A DNA stretch of 64,000 bases from Desulfotignum sp032250905 (GTDB taxonomy: Bacteria > Desulfobacterota > Desulfobacteria > Desulfobacterales > Desulfobacteraceae): the NCBI GenBank assembly GCA_032250905.1, contig JAVVEQ010000011.1, positions 9,967 to 73,966 of the forward strand, given 5' to 3'. The translations under genes and the position numbers were made by a program. Numbering within the stretch: the stretch's first letter is position 1; each line of letters begins with the position of its first letter. Below are positions 61,911-64,000 of the stretch, piece by piece. The notes under the pieces were generated by a model, which searched no databases, was not told the origin of the DNA, and saw only the letters and a program-made list of their open reading frames with translations.

Positions 61911-62813
61911 ATGACCGAGCATATAAAAGTATTAATGGTGGATGATGAAAAACGGTTCAGGGAAACCACCCGCAAAATTCTGGAGAAAAAAGGGTTTGAA
62001 GTCATTCTGGCGGAAAATGGGGAGAAGGCCCTTGAAACATTGGACCAACAACCCGATGTGGTGGTCCTGGATATCAAGATGCCTGGGATCGACGGGCACG
62101 AAACTTTGAGCCGGATCAAGAAAATCAAACCGGACCTGCCGGTGATCATGCTCACCGGTCACGGAGCCAGACCTTCGGCCAGGGACGCACTGGTGGAAGG
62201 GGCGTTCGATTACCTTAACAAACCCTGTGATATCGGGCTGTTGTCCGCCAAGATCAAGGAAGCCTGTCATCTGGGTGACAAACGGCCGGCCCAGAAGGAA
62301 CGGCGGGTGACGTCGGTAATGATTCCGGTGACCGAGTATACCAAGATCTCTGAAGCCAAAACGATCCAGGAAGCCATCTTCGAACTCCGGGCATCCTTTG
62401 AGACCAAGATGGCCACAGACCACTTGATGGAAACCGGGCACCGGTCCATTCTCATCGTTGATAAATATGATCAGATCAAAGGCATCCTGACCATCCGGGA
62501 TCTGCTGGAGATGCTCATGCCGCCTTACCTGTCAGCCCCCAAGCCTTTTCTGGCCGACAGTATCGAATATTCCCCCATGTTCTGGACCGGGATGTTCTCC
62601 CAGGGTATCAAGGAGATAAAAAAGAAACAGATCACCGAGGCGATGTCTCCCTTGCCGGCATTCATTGACGGCAATGCCAATCTCATGGAGGCGGCCTACC
62701 GCATGCTCCATGAAAACGAGCGGCGCCTGTTGGTTACCCTGGCCGGAAAGATCGTGGGCATTATCCGGGAACAGGACCTGTTTTTTGAAATGGAAAGGAT
62801 ACTGAAAAGCTGA
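61911..62813 (+). CDS. Receiver-CBS fusion protein
   Basis: 300 residues: receiver about 1-125 with Asp54 (VVVLDIKMPGIDG), then two CBS halves about 135-210 and 245-300 separated by a ~35-residue insert (MPPYLSAPKPFLADSIEYSP). CBS2 ends LLVTLAGKIVGIIREQDL. The C-terminal part matches the CBS gene at 55491, and the receiver is close to those at 54965 and 58806. The only receiver in this island with an attached output-like domain. Last gene of the right arm. Confidence 0.9.
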   Translation: MTEHIKVLMVDDEKRFRETTRKILEKKGFEVILAENGEKALETLDQQPDVVVLDIKMPGIDGHETLSRIKKIKPDLPVIMLTGHGARPSARDALVEGAFDYLNKPCDIGLLSAKIKEACHLGDKRPAQKERRVTSVMIPVTEYTKISEAKTIQEAIFELRASFETKMATDHLMETGHRSILIVDKYDQIKGILTIRDLLEMLMPPYLSAPKPFLADSIEYSPMFWTGMFSQGIKEIKKKQITEAMSPLPAFIDGNANLMEAAYRMLHENERRLLVTLAGKIVGIIREQDLFFEMERILKS

Positions 62814-62843
62814 GCCCGCTGTTCAACGGCTAAAGATTTCATC

Positions 62844-62887
62844 AAAAAAGGTGCGCAGAAGAAAATTCTTCCAGCGCACCTTTTTTT
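62844..62887. terminator. Bidirectional intrinsic terminator
   Basis: A-run, stem GGTGCGC(A)GAAGAA with its complement TTCTTC(CA)GCGCACC, T-run. Serves the REC-CBS gene on the plus strand and the receiver gene on the minus strand. Confidence 0.9.
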
Positions 62888-62907
62888 CACTTGGAATTGT
62901 CAGGGGG

Positions 62908-63375
62908 TCATTTTTTTTTGTCTTTGGAAGGATACAGGTCAAAGACCGAATGGGGGGATTCGATGATTTTCTGGACATTTTCCTGCATTTCCTCTTTGAC
63001 GTGTGCGTCTTTTTTCTGCCAGGCCCCTTCGATTTTGTTCACCAGGTCATCGATCTCGCAGGGCTTGGTCAGGTAGTCATAGGCCCCCAGCCGGACCGCC
63101 TCCAGCGCGCTGTCAATGGAGCCGTGGCCAGTCAGAATCAGGGTCTGGGTGAACAGATCCAGTTTCTTGATCTCCTTGAGTGTGGCAAGGCCGTCCATGC
63201 CCGGCATTTTCAGGTCCAGCACCACCACGTCAAAATCCTCTTTTTCCAGTTCCTGGATAGCCGCATCTCCGCTGTTCACCGCAGTGACCTGATATCCTCG
63301 GTTGACCAGCAGCCTGGACATATTGGTGGTGAAAACAAGTTCATCGTCTACCAGTAAAATTTTGCTTCCTTTCAT
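62908..63375 (-). CDS. Single-domain response regulator
   Basis: 155 residues from the ATG at 63375 (AAGGAGG site). Receiver with Asp54 in VVVLDLKMPGMDG, LTGHGSIDSAL, TKPCEIDDLVNK, then a 35-residue charged tail (KDAHVKEEMQENV) of coiled-coil type. 31 bases after the kinase gene that ends at 63407. Confidence 0.92.
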   Translation of the reverse strand: MKGSKILLVDDELVFTTNMSRLLVNRGYQVTAVNSGDAAIQELEKEDFDVVVLDLKMPGMDGLATLKEIKKLDLFTQTLILTGHGSIDSALEAVRLGAYDYLTKPCEIDDLVNKIEGAWQKKDAHVKEEMQENVQKIIESPHSVFDLYPSKDKKK

Positions 63376-63406
63376 AATTGCCTCCTTCCGGATGCTTTTC
63401 ATCCGG

Positions 63407-64000
63407 CTATGTTGATGTGTCTGATGTGTCATCAGGGCCGGATGGACCGGTTTCCCCGTTTTTCTTTTCAGATAAAGTCAGCGGCAGAAAGATCACGAAT
63501 TCGGTGCCTTCCCCTGGTTCGCTCCTGACGGTGATATTGCCTTTGAGTTGCCGGACGATGCTGTAACAGATGGAAAGCCCCAGACCTGTGCCCTTTCCCA
63601 CCGGTTTGGTGGTAAAAAAAGGATCAAAGATGCGGTCCAGTTGCTTCGGATCAATACCGGTCCCGGTGTCGGCAATGGAAAGAAAAATGCCGCCGGCATC
63701 GGCATCATACCGGGTACTGATCCGGATGGAACCATAGGGTTTCCCTTCGTGGGCATCCACGGCATTGGTGATCAGATTCAAAAACACCTGCTGGAGCTGG
63801 GAAGAGTCCGACTGAATGGCGGGCAGGTTGGGGTCCAGGTCGGTCAGCAGCCTGATCCCGCTGGTTTTGGTCTCCCGTTCCATCAAATCTACCACCTCGG
63901 CAACGAACCGGTTCAGGTCGACGGATTCGATCATGGAACGGGTCCGTCTGGAAAACCGCAGCAGATTGTGGGTGATCCGTTTGCACCGTTGGGATTGCAG
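63407..64000 (-). CDS. Sensor histidine kinase, C-terminal part (5' end cut by window edge)
   Basis: About 197 residues are in the window: the last part of a dimerisation helix (HNLLRFSRRTRSM), then HATPase with N-box NLITNAVDAHEGK, DTGTGIDP, GKGTGLGLSICY. The H-box and sensor are beyond the right edge. C-terminal tail with Ser/Thr/Asp (GPSGPDDTSDTST). Paired with the receiver gene. Confidence 0.9.
   Translation of the reverse strand: MQSQRCKRITHNLLRFSRRTRSMIESVDLNRFVAEVVDLMERETKTSGIRLLTDLDPNLPAIQSDSSQLQQVFLNLITNAVDAHEGKPYGSIRISTRYDADAGGIFLSIADTGTGIDPKQLDRIFDPFFTTKPVGKGTGLGLSICYSIVRQLKGNITVRSEPGEGTEFVIFLPLTLSEKKNGETGPSGPDDTSDTST

Overview
The window looks like chromosomal DNA of an anaerobic, sulfate-reducer-like Desulfobacterota bacterium (Desulfobacteraceae type). 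This is an inference. It rests on the density of two-component and NtrC-type regulators, two DASS-type anion transporters, a multi-subunit Mrp-like Na+/H+ antiporter, many universal stress proteins, an acyl-CoA dehydrogenase and overall codon style. No rRNA or 16S-grade marker is present, so the genus cannot be fixed. One tRNA (Pro, GGG) is present. No insertion sequence, prophage or CRISPR array was seen.

Layout. 1-2.5 kb: an acyl-CoA dehydrogenase (cut by the left edge) coupled to an EamA exporter, then the relic of a second EamA gene. 2.5-16.4 kb: a metal-response block. It holds a membrane guanylate/adenylate cyclase with a Met-rich sensor loop, a ZraS/ZraR-like sigma-54 two-component system, and, divergent from it behind a good -24/-12 promoter, a Cus-like efflux operon (SHOCT protein, two outer-membrane factors, an adaptor with a duplicated metal-binding module, a long CusA-type RND pump and a Met/His-rich periplasmic protein). 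16.4-18.7 kb: a 427-bp intergenic region with a 189-bp imperfect inverted repeat, an esterase-like hydrolase, ArfB, tRNA-Pro with its promoter and terminator, and a PilZ protein. 18.9-26 kb: a NhaD/ArsB-like antiporter followed by a signalling cassette (Rossmann-PAS histidine kinase, REC-PAS kinase, two receiver proteins, a double Usp). 26-35.2 kb: a split Mrp-type antiporter cluster (E, F, G, DUF4040, B, C and three NuoL/M/N-like subunits, plus two small membrane proteins), closed by two cyclic-nucleotide-binding-fold proteins. 35.2-39.7 kb: a histidine kinase translationally coupled to a ~1012-residue protein of unknown function with a PHP-like region and a membrane domain. 39.7-48.7 kb: sigma-54-driven stress genes: CBS-ACT protein, three Usp proteins and a PatZ-like lysine acetyltransferase in one operon; an NtrC-family activator; and a glycogen-binding-domain / cytidylate-kinase-like / GNAT operon. 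48.9-64 kb: a dense phosphorelay island with four histidine kinases (one a REC-kinase hybrid, one cut by the right edge) and eight receiver domains, only one of which carries an output-like domain (CBS). It also holds two DASS transporters, a CBS protein and a Usp, arranged as two diverging arms around 56.1-56.5 kb.

How it may work together. Four sequences matching the sigma-54 consensus (7581, 45148, 48718 and 56463), plus one weaker one (56245), sit just upstream of stress or transport operons, and two sigma-54 activators are encoded in the window. The 45-62 kb part reads as a co-regulated energy/stress module in which sensor kinases and single-domain receivers are interleaved with Na+-coupled anion uptake, Usp proteins, adenylate-sensing CBS proteins and protein acetylation. 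The REC-CBS fusion at 61.9 kb and the adjacent but separate receiver and CBS genes at 55-56 kb suggest that phosphorylation and adenylate sensing converge on one device. That is the most interesting undescribed arrangement in the window, together with the coupled 1012-residue protein and kinase.
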